From an uncultured Robinsoniella sp. (lineage in GTDB: Bacteria > Bacillota > Clostridia > Lachnospirales > Lachnospiraceae), in contig UQGG01000046.1 of the NCBI GenBank assembly GCA_900540475.1, positions 1 through 56,312 of the forward strand: DNA of 56,312 bases. Direction: 5' to 3'. Below the pieces are notes generated by a model. That model was given only the letters and a program-made list of their open reading frames with translations. It was not told where the DNA came from and searched no databases. Shown piece after piece: positions 1-9,317 of the stretch. The translations under genes and the position numbers were made by a program. Numbering within the stretch: the stretch's first letter is position 1; each line of letters opens with the position of its first letter.

Positions 1-51
1 TTTTTATTTAACATTAACACACTAAAACATTTTTGACAACTAGTTGCTACA

Positions 52-102
52 CTAGTATAACTCAAAGTAAATAGCCGAATGTTTTGCTGTGAGTTATACT
101 AG
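52..102 (-). terminator. hairpin at the end of the sugar permease gene
   Basis: A perfect 13-bp inverted repeat (52-64 with 90-102, arms CTAGTATAACTCA / TGAGTTATACTAG) encloses a 25-nt loop and includes the permease stop codon. No clear U-tract follows on the minus strand, so it may protect the 3' end or be a weak terminator rather than a classical intrinsic one. Confidence 0.45.
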
Positions 103-971
103 CCTTTAATAGCTCCTGCTGCGATTCCATTGATAAACTGTTTTTGCAGCACGGCAAAGATCAGAATCAGCGGAAGTGCGCACAGTACACAGGCTGCAAA
201 CAGTGTATTCCACTGCGCCGGATTTTCACGGTCACCGAGGAACTGGATCATGCCAACCGGCAGGGAGTACTGGTCTGATTTAGATATAAAGATCATGGGA
301 TAAAAATAATCGTTCCAAATCCACATTCCCTGGGTGATCACTACAGATACAACAGCCGGTTTCAGCAATGGGAAAACTACACTTATAAAGCGTTTCCACA
401 GTCCGCAGCCATCGATGTAAGCGGACTCCTCAATCTCGATTGGCACTCCTTTCATAAAGCCTGCCAGCAAAAAGATGGAAAACGGAAGGCTGCAGGTGAT
501 AAACATAATCATTGGGGTAAACCTGGTGTTAGGCAGTGACAGGCGCCCGAACATCTGGGCAATGGGAACGATAACCATCTGAGACGGTATGATCAGGCCT
601 GCTATAAAAAAGTAATACAAAAAACGGCTGGTTTTGCGTTTTATCCTGGAGATGGGATAGGCTGCCATTGTGGAAAACATTACCACTACAAATACCGATC
701 CCCCTGTTGTCATAATACTGTTCAGCATCTGCTTCGGATATTTCATTTTTGTAAAAGCATTGATATAACTGTCCAAAGAAAATTCCTGAAACAAAAGCAG
801 CGGTGATATCATATTGTCGGGATTTCTAAGTGAGCTGGACAATACGATTAACAGCGGAAAAATAATAAGGCAGCAAAACAGGGTCAGTAAAATATAGAGC
901 GTTATAATACCCGGTGTAAGTTTTGCCTTGGATTCCACTTCTTTATATGTTTTTCTCCTTTTCCCCATCAT
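99..971 (-). CDS. carbohydrate ABC transporter permease (MalG/AraQ type)
   Basis: This 290-aa inner-membrane permease forms half of the channel of a CUT1-type sugar importer. About six membrane segments are visible, the first at residues 20-43. The EAA loop, with EESAYIDGCGLWKRF and a downstream PLLKP, near residues 180-205 is where the ATPase docks. It ends AAGAIKG, as is usual for the family. Its ATG overlaps the TGA stop of the upstream permease (ATGA), which indicates translational coupling. No ATPase gene is encoded nearby, so a shared MsmX-like ATPase elsewhere is inferred. The substrate is unknown, but the linked hydrolase suggests an oligosaccharide. Confidence 0.93.
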   Translation of the reverse strand: MMGKRRKTYKEVESKAKLTPGIITLYILLTLFCCLIIFPLLIVLSSSLRNPDNMISPLLLFQEFSLDSYINAFTKMKYPKQMLNSIMTTGGSVFVVVMFSTMAAYPISRIKRKTSRFLYYFFIAGLIIPSQMVIVPIAQMFGRLSLPNTRFTPMIMFITCSLPFSIFLLAGFMKGVPIEIEESAYIDGCGLWKRFISVVFPLLKPAVVSVVITQGMWIWNDYFYPMIFISKSDQYSLPVGMIQFLGDRENPAQWNTLFAACVLCALPLILIFAVLQKQFINGIAAGAIKG

Positions 972-1864
972 AGTTCCACCTCTCTTTTATTCATATAAAA
1001 CAGCATGAACACGGTGATCAGGATAATGACGGCAAAAGCAACCACAGAAAACGCACTGGCCTTCCCCATCATCTGATCATTAAATGCAATGCGGTAAATG
1101 GAAAACATCAGGGTATTGGTTGACTTTCCCGGGCCTCCGTTTGTCATGATAAAGGAATAGTCAAACGCCTTCAGCCCGCCGATAACCGCCAGAATTACAT
1201 TGATGGTAACCGTTGCCGAGATCAGCGGAAGTTTGATTTTCCGAATCAGCTGCCACTGGGAACAGCCATCGATCTTTCCTGCCTCTAAAAGGCTGTCATC
1301 CACAGTCTGCAGACCCGCAAGATAAATGATCATGGTAGCGCCGAAGCCCTTCCAGACTTCAACCAGTGCAATGGCATACAGGGCAGTCTTATAATTGCCC
1401 AGCACGTTAAAGGACGATCCGTCCAGCCCCATTGCTGTCATAATGGATGCAATCATACCGGAATCAGGCATATATACATAGGACCAGATAAAACCAACCA
1501 CGATTGCACTGAACAGCGCCGGGACATAGGCTACGGTTCGAAAGAATGCCTTTCCCCTTAGCTTTACGTTCAGAGCCATGGCAATTACCAGTCCCAGTAT
1601 ATTATTCAGGACTACTACCACGACTGCATAAATCAATGTGTTTTTAATTGCATTTATCATAGAACCATCTTTTAGCAGTGTCAGATAGTTTTTAAATCCC
1701 ACATAATCGTAATCATAATTTATTCCGTTAAAATTAGTCATACTGTAATAAAATAACTGCAGTACCGGTACGATCCAAAAGATCAAAAACAAGACCAGAG
1801 CCGGAATCACAAATAAATACATCCGGTTGGGAAATACAAGGGTTTTCCGTTTTGATTTCTTCAT
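968..1864 (-). CDS. carbohydrate ABC transporter permease (MalF/UgpA type)
   Basis: This 298-aa partner permease has six predicted membrane segments and an EAA loop (LEAGKIDGCSQWQLIRKIKLPLI) around residues 190-215. The longest frame begins at 1969, but that start would lie inside the preceding lipoprotein gene. The ATG at 1864 (MKKSKRKT) has AAAGGA at the right distance and leaves a 79-bp gap, so I prefer it. The middle portion contains NGGPGKSTNTL, typical of the family. It is co-transcribed between the lipoprotein and the MalG-type permease. Substrate unknown. Confidence 0.92.
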   Translation of the reverse strand: MKKSKRKTLVFPNRMYLFVIPALVLFLIFWIVPVLQLFYYSMTNFNGINYDYDYVGFKNYLTLLKDGSMINAIKNTLIYAVVVVVLNNILGLVIAMALNVKLRGKAFFRTVAYVPALFSAIVVGFIWSYVYMPDSGMIASIMTAMGLDGSSFNVLGNYKTALYAIALVEVWKGFGATMIIYLAGLQTVDDSLLEAGKIDGCSQWQLIRKIKLPLISATVTINVILAVIGGLKAFDYSFIMTNGGPGKSTNTLMFSIYRIAFNDQMMGKASAFSVVAFAVIILITVFMLFYMNKREVEL

Positions 1865-1943
1865 AACTTTTCCTTTCCGGCAGAACCGGGCAGCCTGGTT
1901 CGGAGCTTTTTTGACAGCTCCAAAACCTGCCCGGGAATTGCAC

Positions 1944-3290
1944 TTATTCCGCTGTATAGAGTTCCTCAAATTTCAGCTGCATTCCGTTTACGATATCTTC
2001 AACAGTCGTTCCCTGTCCGCCTATCGCCTCAGAGAATAATGCCTCCATCTCATTTTCCGTTCCTGACGGCCAGCCCTGGTTGCACCAGTAAGAGGATTTG
2101 CCTTCATTATACAGGTCCATAAAAGGTTTCCAGAACTCATCTACCTGATCCGATCCGTAACCATAGGTAACCACGATATTACCCATGTCCACCATACCCT
2201 TCCAGATATCAGATTCTCCGTCAAACCACTTTTCCAGAATTGCCTTTGCTTCTTCTTTGTGTTTGGAACCGGAATAGATCGCCGGTGTAGCACCGATTGA
2301 CATAGATGCCCAGAGTTCCTCATCCGCACTGTTGCCCGGCAGAGGGAAGTATCCACGTTCAAAGTCAACCGCGCCATTTGCACACAAGGCCTTCTTGTCT
2401 CCATTGTGGTCAAATGTCATAGCTGCCTCGCCATCTACAAATTTCTGGATAGCCTGCTGTGCACTTAGTCCCAATGATGAGCTGTCTATGTAACCTTCGT
2501 CATACAGGGTCTTATACATGGAAATCACTTCATCCCAGGTTTCCTTATCGGTAAACTTCGTTTCTCCGGTGCGAAGCTGGTCGTCAAACTTTGTATTCTT
2601 TGCATAAACTTTGCTTGCCGCTATCTGATAGAGTCCAAACTGCATGACATACATGTCCTTATCTCCCATTACGATGGGCTGAATGCCTGCATCCTTCAAC
2701 ACCTTACAGCAATTTAAAAATTCATCCCAGTTTGTGGGGATCTCCAGATTGTGTTCTTTAAACATATCTTTGTTAAAATAAGTCCCCAGCATAGAAACGT
2801 TCGTGCCAACTCCGTAAATTTCCCCATCGTAGGAGAATGCTTCTTTTGCACCATCTCCAACCAGATCCATTACCTTCAGATCCGTCAGGGGTTCCAGGTA
2901 ACCTGCCTTAGCCAGATTAATTACTCCGTTTGCGCCCGCATATTTCGGATGCACCAGGATAATGTCCGGGCACTCTCCCGATGCCAGCTTTGTCTTTAAT
3001 GCGGTATAATACTGGTCATCCGGCAGCTTTGTCACTTCCAGTTTAACATCCGGAAATGCTTTTTCCACAAGTCCCGGTAAAATCTCTGTTTCAAAATCAG
3101 GGTTGGAGGGCGTGCCGGAATACATCATGGTAATCACGGTTTTATCTCCGGAAGCTTTACTCTCCTCCTGCTTGCCAGCGGTCTCTGTCCCCTCACTGCT
3201 TTCTGCTTTCTTCGTACCTCCACAGCCTGCCAGAGACAGAGTGAGCATACTGCCTGCCAGCGCCAATGCTAATAATCTTTTTACTTTCAT
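1944..3290 (-). CDS. sugar ABC transporter substrate-binding lipoprotein
   Basis: This 448-aa extracellular solute-binding protein (family 1 type) delivers sugar to the two downstream permeases. A lipoprotein signal peptide with the lipobox LAGC (lipidated Cys near residue 23) is followed by an acidic, Ser/Glu/Lys-rich linker and then the two-lobed binding domain. It is the first gene of the minus-strand operon. Its promoter has the same -10/operator layout as that of the hydrolase at 6977-9208. The divergent sensor kinase at 3506 presumably reports on the same ligand. The sugar cannot be read from the sequence. Confidence 0.93.
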   Translation of the reverse strand: MKVKRLLALALAGSMLTLSLAGCGGTKKAESSEGTETAGKQEESKASGDKTVITMMYSGTPSNPDFETEILPGLVEKAFPDVKLEVTKLPDDQYYTALKTKLASGECPDIILVHPKYAGANGVINLAKAGYLEPLTDLKVMDLVGDGAKEAFSYDGEIYGVGTNVSMLGTYFNKDMFKEHNLEIPTNWDEFLNCCKVLKDAGIQPIVMGDKDMYVMQFGLYQIAASKVYAKNTKFDDQLRTGETKFTDKETWDEVISMYKTLYDEGYIDSSSLGLSAQQAIQKFVDGEAAMTFDHNGDKKALCANGAVDFERGYFPLPGNSADEELWASMSIGATPAIYSGSKHKEEAKAILEKWFDGESDIWKGMVDMGNIVVTYGYGSDQVDEFWKPFMDLYNEGKSSYWCNQGWPSGTENEMEALFSEAIGGQGTTVEDIVNGMQLKFEELYTAE

Positions 3291-3322
3291 GTTGTTATCC
3301 TCCTTAACTTTTTCATAGTCCT

Positions 3323-3376
3323 ATCATACCATACTCCAGGTATACTTTTGTTCAGAGTAATGGTGCACATTTGTTA
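3323..3376 (-). promoter_or_regulatory. promoter and putative YesN-type operator of the lipoprotein gene
   Basis: On the minus strand the -10 is TATGAT (3323-3328). GTATACC (3339-3345) lies ten bases upstream of it and TAACAAATGTGCACCA (3361-3376) further upstream. The -35 is poor, as expected for an activated promoter. The same three elements with the same spacing occur before the hydrolase gene (9232-9285). Confidence 0.6.
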
Positions 3377-3396
3377 GAAATTATTTCCACAAAATA

Positions 3397-3438
3397 TGAT
3401 AAATTTATCATTACCATCGGCTTCATTTGTGATATACT
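3397..3438 (+). promoter_or_regulatory. promoter of the kinase/regulator operon with a 14-bp palindrome
   Basis: A -35 TTACCA (3411-3416), a 16-bp spacer and a -10 TATACT (3433-3438) precede the kinase gene. The perfect palindrome TGATAAATTTATCA (3397-3410) abuts the -35 and could be a regulator site. Its binder is unknown. Confidence 0.45.
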
Positions 3439-3505
3439 TCTTTTTAAATGATAACATGACAAATTTCATGTGTTTGCACAGGAAGAAAAGGGGAGGGGGG
3501 TCTGA

Positions 3506-5239
3506 ATGAAACTTAAAAATAAGTTTCTAATCATATTTCTGCTGATATCCATTATACCGGTAATTTTTATTACTACCTTTACATATACCCGGTATACCAA
3601 ATTGATTGACAAACAGATTACCAGCATTACCGATAACATATTCGAAAAGTCTGGAGAAGAACTGGAAAAAAACCTGAAATCCCTGGAGCATATCGGGGAC
3701 CTTTTCAACTTTCACAGCGAATCTGACCAGATCTCACTAAATAAAGAACTTCGAAAATATGCGGGTAGTTCAGCAAATTACTCTTTTTACGATATTTTCC
3801 AGAGTAATCAGAACATCCACTTTATACTGAAAAATGTGACCTACAGCAGCGAATATATAAACGGCATTTTTGTATTTACGCCCAGTGGTCCCATCTTAGG
3901 TTATGGATTAAACAGCAATATCGATGTTTTTCCCGGATACGATCCGCAAAAAGAGGACTGGTATGAAAAAACACTTGACCTGGAGGGTTCCTTTCATATT
4001 GACGGAATATCCCAAAAGGATTTTTTGATTAACAGCAGACCCTCCATCTCTTTTTCCAAGGCACTTTATGACGGATATTCCAAAAAGTTTCTGGGGGTTC
4101 TGTTCATTGACTGTTCCCCTGCCGTTTTTGATTTTTCCAAAGTAAATACGCTAAATGAAACAGCTAAGATAACGATCGAGTCTAATGAGGGGCAGGTAAT
4201 CTACAGTGATTCTTCTGCCGGAAGCTTCACCCCCAAAAACAGCCGCACACTGATGAAAGAATTTTCTTCCGATAACCTGCGGTTGGTTTTTACCGTAAAT
4301 TATGAGGCTCTCTATAAAGAATTTGATGCTACCAGAATTATGATTCTGACCATTGCAGGTATTTGTGCCGTCATTTTTATGATCCTGTCCTGCTTTTTTT
4401 CCTACTCCCTGTCCCGTCCCATCACTTATTTAAGCAGTAAGATGGCGGAATCAAAAAACCAGAAGCTTCTCACCGCTTCCCACTACCTGAACAGAAACGA
4501 TGAGATTGGTGTACTGTACAACGAGTATAACCATTTGATCCAGACACTGAGTGAGTATATTGAAAAAGAGCTGCAGAACAAGTTAATATCCCTGGATTCC
4601 CAGATGAAATCTCTGGAAGCCCAGATCAATTCCCATTTCCTTTACAATACGCTGGAATCCATTAACAGTATTGCAGAAATTGAAGAGGTGGAAAGTATTG
4701 CAACTATGTCACTTGCCCTGGGGGATATGTTCCGCTACAGTATCAAAACCCAATGTGAACTGGTAACTATTGCAGAAGAGCTGAAGCACGTCCAAAATTA
4801 TATCTCCATACAGCAGATCCGTTTTGAAAACCGCTTCCGCGTAATTATGAATATTCCGGAGGAAATGCTGGAACTGCAGGTACTGAAACTGATTCTCCAG
4901 CCTCTGGTGGAAAATGCCTTTTATCATGGACTGAACTACTGCCAGTACGGGAGTTTTATTAAAATCGAAAGCTGGACGGAATCATCCTTTCTTTACTTTT
5001 CCGTCAGTGATGACGGGGTCGGCATGGATGAAACACAGCTTAACCAGCTAAATCAGGATTTAAAGCAGAAAGCTGAATTTACCGAACTGGGACACCGGAA
5101 CAAGCAGAGCATCGGAATTAAAAATATTCACACCCGGATCCGTCTATATTACGGAGATGAATACGGGCTTCAGATACAGAGCCAAAAGGAAAGCGGAACA
5201 TCCATACTGATAAAGCTTCCCAAATTAGGGCGTGTTTGA
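3506..5239 (+). CDS. YesM-type sensor histidine kinase
   Basis: This 577-aa membrane sensor probably detects an extracellular glycan or a ligand-loaded binding protein and phosphorylates the regulator at 5333. Residues 8-28 form TM1, followed by a large extracellular Cache-like domain to about residue 275. TM2 lies at 276-298, then a HAMP linker, then a His_kinase domain (PF06580 type) with the phospho-acceptor in SHFLYNTLES (His377), an N box (LVENAFYHGL, about 465) and a G box (DDGVGMDE, about 502). A GGGGAGG ribosome site precedes the ATG. The last codons and the stop lie within a dispersed repeat (see 5228-5321). Confidence 0.92.
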   Translation: MKLKNKFLIIFLLISIIPVIFITTFTYTRYTKLIDKQITSITDNIFEKSGEELEKNLKSLEHIGDLFNFHSESDQISLNKELRKYAGSSANYSFYDIFQSNQNIHFILKNVTYSSEYINGIFVFTPSGPILGYGLNSNIDVFPGYDPQKEDWYEKTLDLEGSFHIDGISQKDFLINSRPSISFSKALYDGYSKKFLGVLFIDCSPAVFDFSKVNTLNETAKITIESNEGQVIYSDSSAGSFTPKNSRTLMKEFSSDNLRLVFTVNYEALYKEFDATRIMILTIAGICAVIFMILSCFFSYSLSRPITYLSSKMAESKNQKLLTASHYLNRNDEIGVLYNEYNHLIQTLSEYIEKELQNKLISLDSQMKSLEAQINSHFLYNTLESINSIAEIEEVESIATMSLALGDMFRYSIKTQCELVTIAEELKHVQNYISIQQIRFENRFRVIMNIPEEMLELQVLKLILQPLVENAFYHGLNYCQYGSFIKIESWTESSFLYFSVSDDGVGMDETQLNQLNQDLKQKAEFTELGHRNKQSIGIKNIHTRIRLYYGDEYGLQIQSQKESGTSILIKLPKLGRV

Positions 5240-5321
5240 TATTTGCTTTCTGACATATATGCGTCATACTTTGGGCAAGATTCGTTCCAAGGAAGGGCAC
5301 CATTTTGCACACCAAACTATT
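5228..5321 (+). repeat. dispersed intergenic repeat, copy 1 (overlaps the kinase stop)
   Basis: The segment begins GGGCGTGTTTGATATTTGC, followed by TTTCTGACAT, and is related to the left ends of the elements at 17649, 19256 and 37998. The kinase stop codon TGA is part of the repeat, and the remainder fills the gap before the regulator. The right end is only weakly inverted-repeat-like (GCACACCAAACT). It is a degenerate copy. Confidence 0.5.
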
Positions 5322-5332
5322 AGGAGGATTCT

Positions 5333-6898
5333 ATGTACACTTTTATTGTAGTTGATGATGAATCACTGATCCGCAAAGGAATTATCAAGAAACTTTCTTC
5401 CATTCAGGACACCGTTCAATGTATTGGTGAAGCATGTAATGGTCAGGAAGCACTTACCCTCATCGAAAGAATGAACCCGGATATTGTAATTACCGACATG
5501 AAAATGCCTCTTATGGACGGAACTGCTTTTCTGTCACAGCTTACCCGGGATTTCCCCCAGATAAGATCCATTGTCATCAGCGGATATAAAGACTTTGATT
5601 ATATGAAACATGCCATTGCAGCACAGGCAGTTGACTATCTCTTAAAACCATTTGGCAAAGAAGCGCTGATCGAAGCTGTCCTGAATGCCGTAAAGCAGTT
5701 AAATGACCACCAGTCCATACAAAACCGTCTGATTAGCTCAGATGAGAAGAAAGAACAGGCCCGTTACAAATACGATCTGCAAATGCTGCAAAATCTCATA
5801 ATGGGCTACCACACCACAGATTTTTCTATAACCTCCAATCGCCTGAACTTCGTTAACCAGATCCACGACCTGGTAATGATTACGGTCTATTCACAGACTG
5901 CTTTGGATTTTGCCGCCCTTACGGCATTTTTGACGGAAAACGCCTTTGGGGATCTGGCATTATTTCTGGAGCACGCAACGAACCAGAATCTGGGCTTTTT
6001 TATCTTATTTAAGCCGGAACATTCTGTGTTAAGTTCAGATGAAATGTGCAGACAGTTGATCCATCAGCTAAACAGCACCCTCTATGCCGCCAAAGCACCG
6101 GTTTTATTTGGATGCAGCCGGACACACCATTCTCTCCTGGAGCTGAATACTGCTTTCCTGGAAACGGTTACCGCTCTGAATACTAAAAAGGTCTCCGGCA
6201 GCACAGAAGCTTTCTTTCCGCTGGAGAAGAAAAGGGAACCTATTTCCATTACGTGGGATAAAACAGAAGAATTTCTGTTCCGTATTGAAGCGGGAATGCC
6301 AGACCAGACGTCCTCACTTCTAGAAGAACTTTTTACTTATTTTCTTACCATCCCCGATGTAAGCCTTTATGACATAAAAGTATTCTGCTTTTCTCTGGCT
6401 GACCAGACACGATATATGATGAGCACCTACTTTGAGCAGATCACCCCCTCCTCTGCCAGCAGCAGTATGCAGAATATTCTCAACAATATGTTCAGCCTAC
6501 AGGAGATAAAGGATTACTATCACCAGTTTTATGCCAACATTACCTCTCTTTTTAAAACAGATAATATCTATGCTACAGAGGACATCATTGAGAAGATGAA
6601 GATTTACATGCAGAGACACTATCAGAATAATCTGACCATAGAATTCCTGTCCTCCCTTTTTTATCTGAACCGCAGCTACTGCAGTCATCTGTTCAAGCAG
6701 CGTACCGGGGAAACCTTTGTACACTGCCTGAATACCATTCGGATTGAAAAGGCAAAGCAAATGCTCTCTGAGACCGATAAAAAAATGTATCAGATCGCAA
6801 AAGCCGCCGGATACGACAATGTAAAATATTTTTTCCGTATTTTCAAGAAATACGAACACATGACTCCGGAACAATACCGGCTTCAAAACAGGACATAG
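5333..6898 (+). CDS. YesN-type response regulator with AraC DNA-binding domain
   Basis: This 521-aa cytoplasmic regulator has an N-terminal receiver domain (acidic VVDDE at the start, phospho-acceptor Asp55 in ITDMKMP, Lys in LLKPFG near residue 105). A long middle region of about 300 residues follows, and then an AraC/XylS double helix-turn-helix at about 420-521 (FVHCLNTIRIEKAK, DNVKYFFRIFKKYEHMTPEQYR). AGGAGG lies seven bases before the ATG. It is the partner of the preceding kinase, 93 bp downstream of it. Its probable targets are the lipoprotein and hydrolase promoters, which share a motif. Confidence 0.92.
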   Translation: MYTFIVVDDESLIRKGIIKKLSSIQDTVQCIGEACNGQEALTLIERMNPDIVITDMKMPLMDGTAFLSQLTRDFPQIRSIVISGYKDFDYMKHAIAAQAVDYLLKPFGKEALIEAVLNAVKQLNDHQSIQNRLISSDEKKEQARYKYDLQMLQNLIMGYHTTDFSITSNRLNFVNQIHDLVMITVYSQTALDFAALTAFLTENAFGDLALFLEHATNQNLGFFILFKPEHSVLSSDEMCRQLIHQLNSTLYAAKAPVLFGCSRTHHSLLELNTAFLETVTALNTKKVSGSTEAFFPLEKKREPISITWDKTEEFLFRIEAGMPDQTSSLLEELFTYFLTIPDVSLYDIKVFCFSLADQTRYMMSTYFEQITPSSASSSMQNILNNMFSLQEIKDYYHQFYANITSLFKTDNIYATEDIIEKMKIYMQRHYQNNLTIEFLSSLFYLNRSYCSHLFKQRTGETFVHCLNTIRIEKAKQMLSETDKKMYQIAKAAGYDNVKYFFRIFKKYEHMTPEQYRLQNRT

Positions 6899-6945
6899 AA
6901 AAAGGAGAGACACAGCGGTAATCTCAGCTGTGTTTCTCCTTTTTT
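6899..6945. terminator. bidirectional intrinsic terminator
   Basis: A GGAGAGACACAGC / GCTGTGTTTCTCC stem is flanked by an A-run on the left and a T-run on the right. It starts right after the regulator stop codon and serves the plus-strand two-component operon. Its left A-run makes it usable for the convergent hydrolase gene too. Confidence 0.85.
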
Positions 6946-6976
6946 GCTCTCAATTTATGCTGCCTGTGCCTCCTCT

Positions 6977-9208
6977 CTATTCATCGGATACCACAAGCAT
7001 TCCATAACAGCAGGGTAAATCCAGAAGGATTCTCCAGGTATCCCCCTCCTGCTGCAGCACCTGCGCATCCCGTACTTCTCCGGTAAAGGTATTCCATACT
7101 TGTGGAATACTTTTACTTTTTACTATCTCCACCTCTATCTGGTCTTCCCTGCTGCTGTAGTTCATGAACAGGGTATTTCTTTTTCCATCTTTCAGATAAC
7201 GGTTAAACATGACTCCCGTAAGATCTTCTCCTCTGTGGAAATAGGGATCGATCAGGTAAGAATCATAATTCATGTGGTTGTTTTCGTTAGTGTCGGTACC
7301 TTTTACGATTTTAACCGGATGGGGAATATTCTGGCGGATCCATTTATAAACCTCCCCTTTGTCTTCTGGGGAAAACATACGGACATTTTCAGAATTACAC
7401 AATTCTTTGAAAATTAGTCTGATTTCTTCATCCTCTTCTTCCTTCATTCCCTGATACGGAGTTTTATCCAGAAAAACCAGCTTGCCTCCAGCCTGAACAA
7501 AGTCTCTGCAAAGCTGTGCCGCTTCCAGTGGCAGCACCTCACACATAGGCAGAACCAGTACAGAAAAGCTCTGGTTATTGCATATATTGCAGATTTTATT
7601 ACCGTCCACCCGGAAATTAGACAGGGCATCTTTGTGAATCAGATCAAAATCCAGATTCTGGGTCAGAAGACCGTTATAGAGCAGCTGTGTCTCCCTGTCT
7701 ATCCTGGCAGACGTTTCATTTGACAGATAGGGTCCCTGTGCAAACCCCGTGGTAAATAACTGCTCCGGAATATAATATTTCCAAAAGCTCTCTGTGGGAT
7801 GGTAAATAAGAATATCTGCTTCATTTTTACCACCGGTAAAGGCATAGGTAAGACGCCTGGTCATGTCATTCCCCTGGGGCATACGATCCCAGCCTTTCCA
7901 TTGGAAAAATTCTGACGGCGGCCAGTCATCCTTACGTTTCCCTCTGTCGGAATAGAAAAATCCGTGGTTGATGATTCCCTGCATCCCCTGCTGATACATC
8001 CAGGTAATCATCCTGATATATTCCTCAAAGGTCAGATCCCAGCCACAGCCGGCAAAAACTTCAACCGCTGTCTTTTCCTTTCCATAGGAATGGGCAGCAC
8101 AGGATGCAAACTTGATATTCAGGCTGCCAATCCCCTTACCCAGATGATCTGCTCCCACACAGTCCAGATAACGGTTCTGCCTTAAGTAATCACCACTGTA
8201 TCGAACATGTCCATACAGCGTCTCCTCCCCAAGTAAATGGGCATAGAGATCAATTCCGTGTTCTGCACACCAGTTCTTCAGCACGCCAAAATAATGCTCC
8301 TGGTACAGGGATGCCACCACATCAAAATAATCGCAGCGCAGGCGACCGGCATCTTCTCCTTCACAGATTAATTTGTATAACCGTGGCGTGATATCATATC
8401 CTTTTCTTTGCATGAACTGTTCCCTGAAATCCGCTGACCATACCAGGGCATGGCTCATCCTTGTCTCATCATTGAACATACAGCGGATCGTTTCACCAAA
8501 ATAGGTAGGAAACCGCTCATAATACTTTTCATAGGTGGACTTTAAAAATGCACCGGTGGCTTCTTTATTCAGATAACTGACCTGTTCTGACCCGCCCTGA
8601 TCATAGGAATCCACACACTTTTTGATGAGATATACAACCGCATCCCTGTCTGATTGGAATTCAAACTCCGGTCCAAAGATACAGTCTGCAAAATAATCCG
8701 GTGCATTTAACTCCTCATTTGTTTCTGCATCCACGATATAAATGTTAAATGCACAGCCCTGATAACTTTCTTCCTTTGCCTCTCTCAGATCCCTGCCGTT
8801 AAATTCTTTTAATTGAGCACGGAATACGGTGTTTGCCGGAACCTGTACTTTGTCTATTTTTAAATACTGCTCTCTGTAATTTTCATTCCTGGTAATGGTC
8901 TTATTACAGGTTCCCGCTGGCCAGTCAATCTCATCATAGAGCCAGACCGGTTCTCCACAGGCTTTCTTATATTCAAGTACTGTCTGAATATTTCCAAACC
9001 ATTCCTCTCCCAGGTAATCTCCAATATAACCTTCACCCATATTCGTTCTGGCATGGGGAATGGTACAGGTCACCCCCGTTTCACTCTTTAGCTTTAACTG
9101 CCTTATAAGTTCTTCTGTCTTAAGCTTATCATTCCAGAACCACAATGGTACCTGACTCTGATCTAAAGAATGTTCACTTTTAGGATTCATCCATACACTC
9201 TTATCCAT
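6977..9208 (-). CDS. GH106-like glycoside hydrolase (putative rhamnosidase family)
   Basis: This 743-aa protein is probably cytoplasmic, since no signal peptide is present. The N-terminal half resembles GH106 and relatives: VPLWFWN near residue 21, a PHARTNMG segment, then EEWFGNI and VWLYDEIDWPAG, the usual barrel-start signature. A Rossmann-like segment (DILIYHPTE, about 475) and a C-terminal beta-sandwich with GVMFNRYLKDG follow. The second of two adjacent Met codons sits six bases from AGGAGG. The conserved upstream site shared with the ABC operon suggests it processes the imported oligosaccharide. Rhamnosidase activity is inferred only from family resemblance. Confidence 0.75.
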   Translation of the reverse strand: MDKSVWMNPKSEHSLDQSQVPLWFWNDKLKTEELIRQLKLKSETGVTCTIPHARTNMGEGYIGDYLGEEWFGNIQTVLEYKKACGEPVWLYDEIDWPAGTCNKTITRNENYREQYLKIDKVQVPANTVFRAQLKEFNGRDLREAKEESYQGCAFNIYIVDAETNEELNAPDYFADCIFGPEFEFQSDRDAVVYLIKKCVDSYDQGGSEQVSYLNKEATGAFLKSTYEKYYERFPTYFGETIRCMFNDETRMSHALVWSADFREQFMQRKGYDITPRLYKLICEGEDAGRLRCDYFDVVASLYQEHYFGVLKNWCAEHGIDLYAHLLGEETLYGHVRYSGDYLRQNRYLDCVGADHLGKGIGSLNIKFASCAAHSYGKEKTAVEVFAGCGWDLTFEEYIRMITWMYQQGMQGIINHGFFYSDRGKRKDDWPPSEFFQWKGWDRMPQGNDMTRRLTYAFTGGKNEADILIYHPTESFWKYYIPEQLFTTGFAQGPYLSNETSARIDRETQLLYNGLLTQNLDFDLIHKDALSNFRVDGNKICNICNNQSFSVLVLPMCEVLPLEAAQLCRDFVQAGGKLVFLDKTPYQGMKEEEDEEIRLIFKELCNSENVRMFSPEDKGEVYKWIRQNIPHPVKIVKGTDTNENNHMNYDSYLIDPYFHRGEDLTGVMFNRYLKDGKRNTLFMNYSSREDQIEVEIVKSKSIPQVWNTFTGEVRDAQVLQQEGDTWRILLDLPCCYGMLVVSDE

Positions 9209-9231
9209 CATATACCTCCTTTTTTGATTTT

Positions 9232-9285
9232 ACTATATCATAACCAAGGTATACAAAGGTTGTCTCAATGGGTGTACATTTGTTA
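9232..9285 (-). promoter_or_regulatory. hydrolase promoter sharing the lipoprotein operator layout
   Basis: On the minus strand the -10 is TATAGT (9232-9237). GTATACC (9248-9254) and TAACAAATGTACACCCAT (9268-9285) are placed exactly as in the promoter at 3323-3376. This indicates control by the same activator, most simply the regulator encoded at 5333-6898. Confidence 0.6.
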
Positions 9286-9317
9286 TGTCAAAAGATTATC
9301 CAAGCATTAACTGACAG

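Noticed and set aside
1865..1969. N-terminal extension of the MalF-type permease frame
   Set aside because: It would overlap the lipoprotein gene, has no ribosome site and reads as non-membrane sequence; the ATG at 1864 is well supported.
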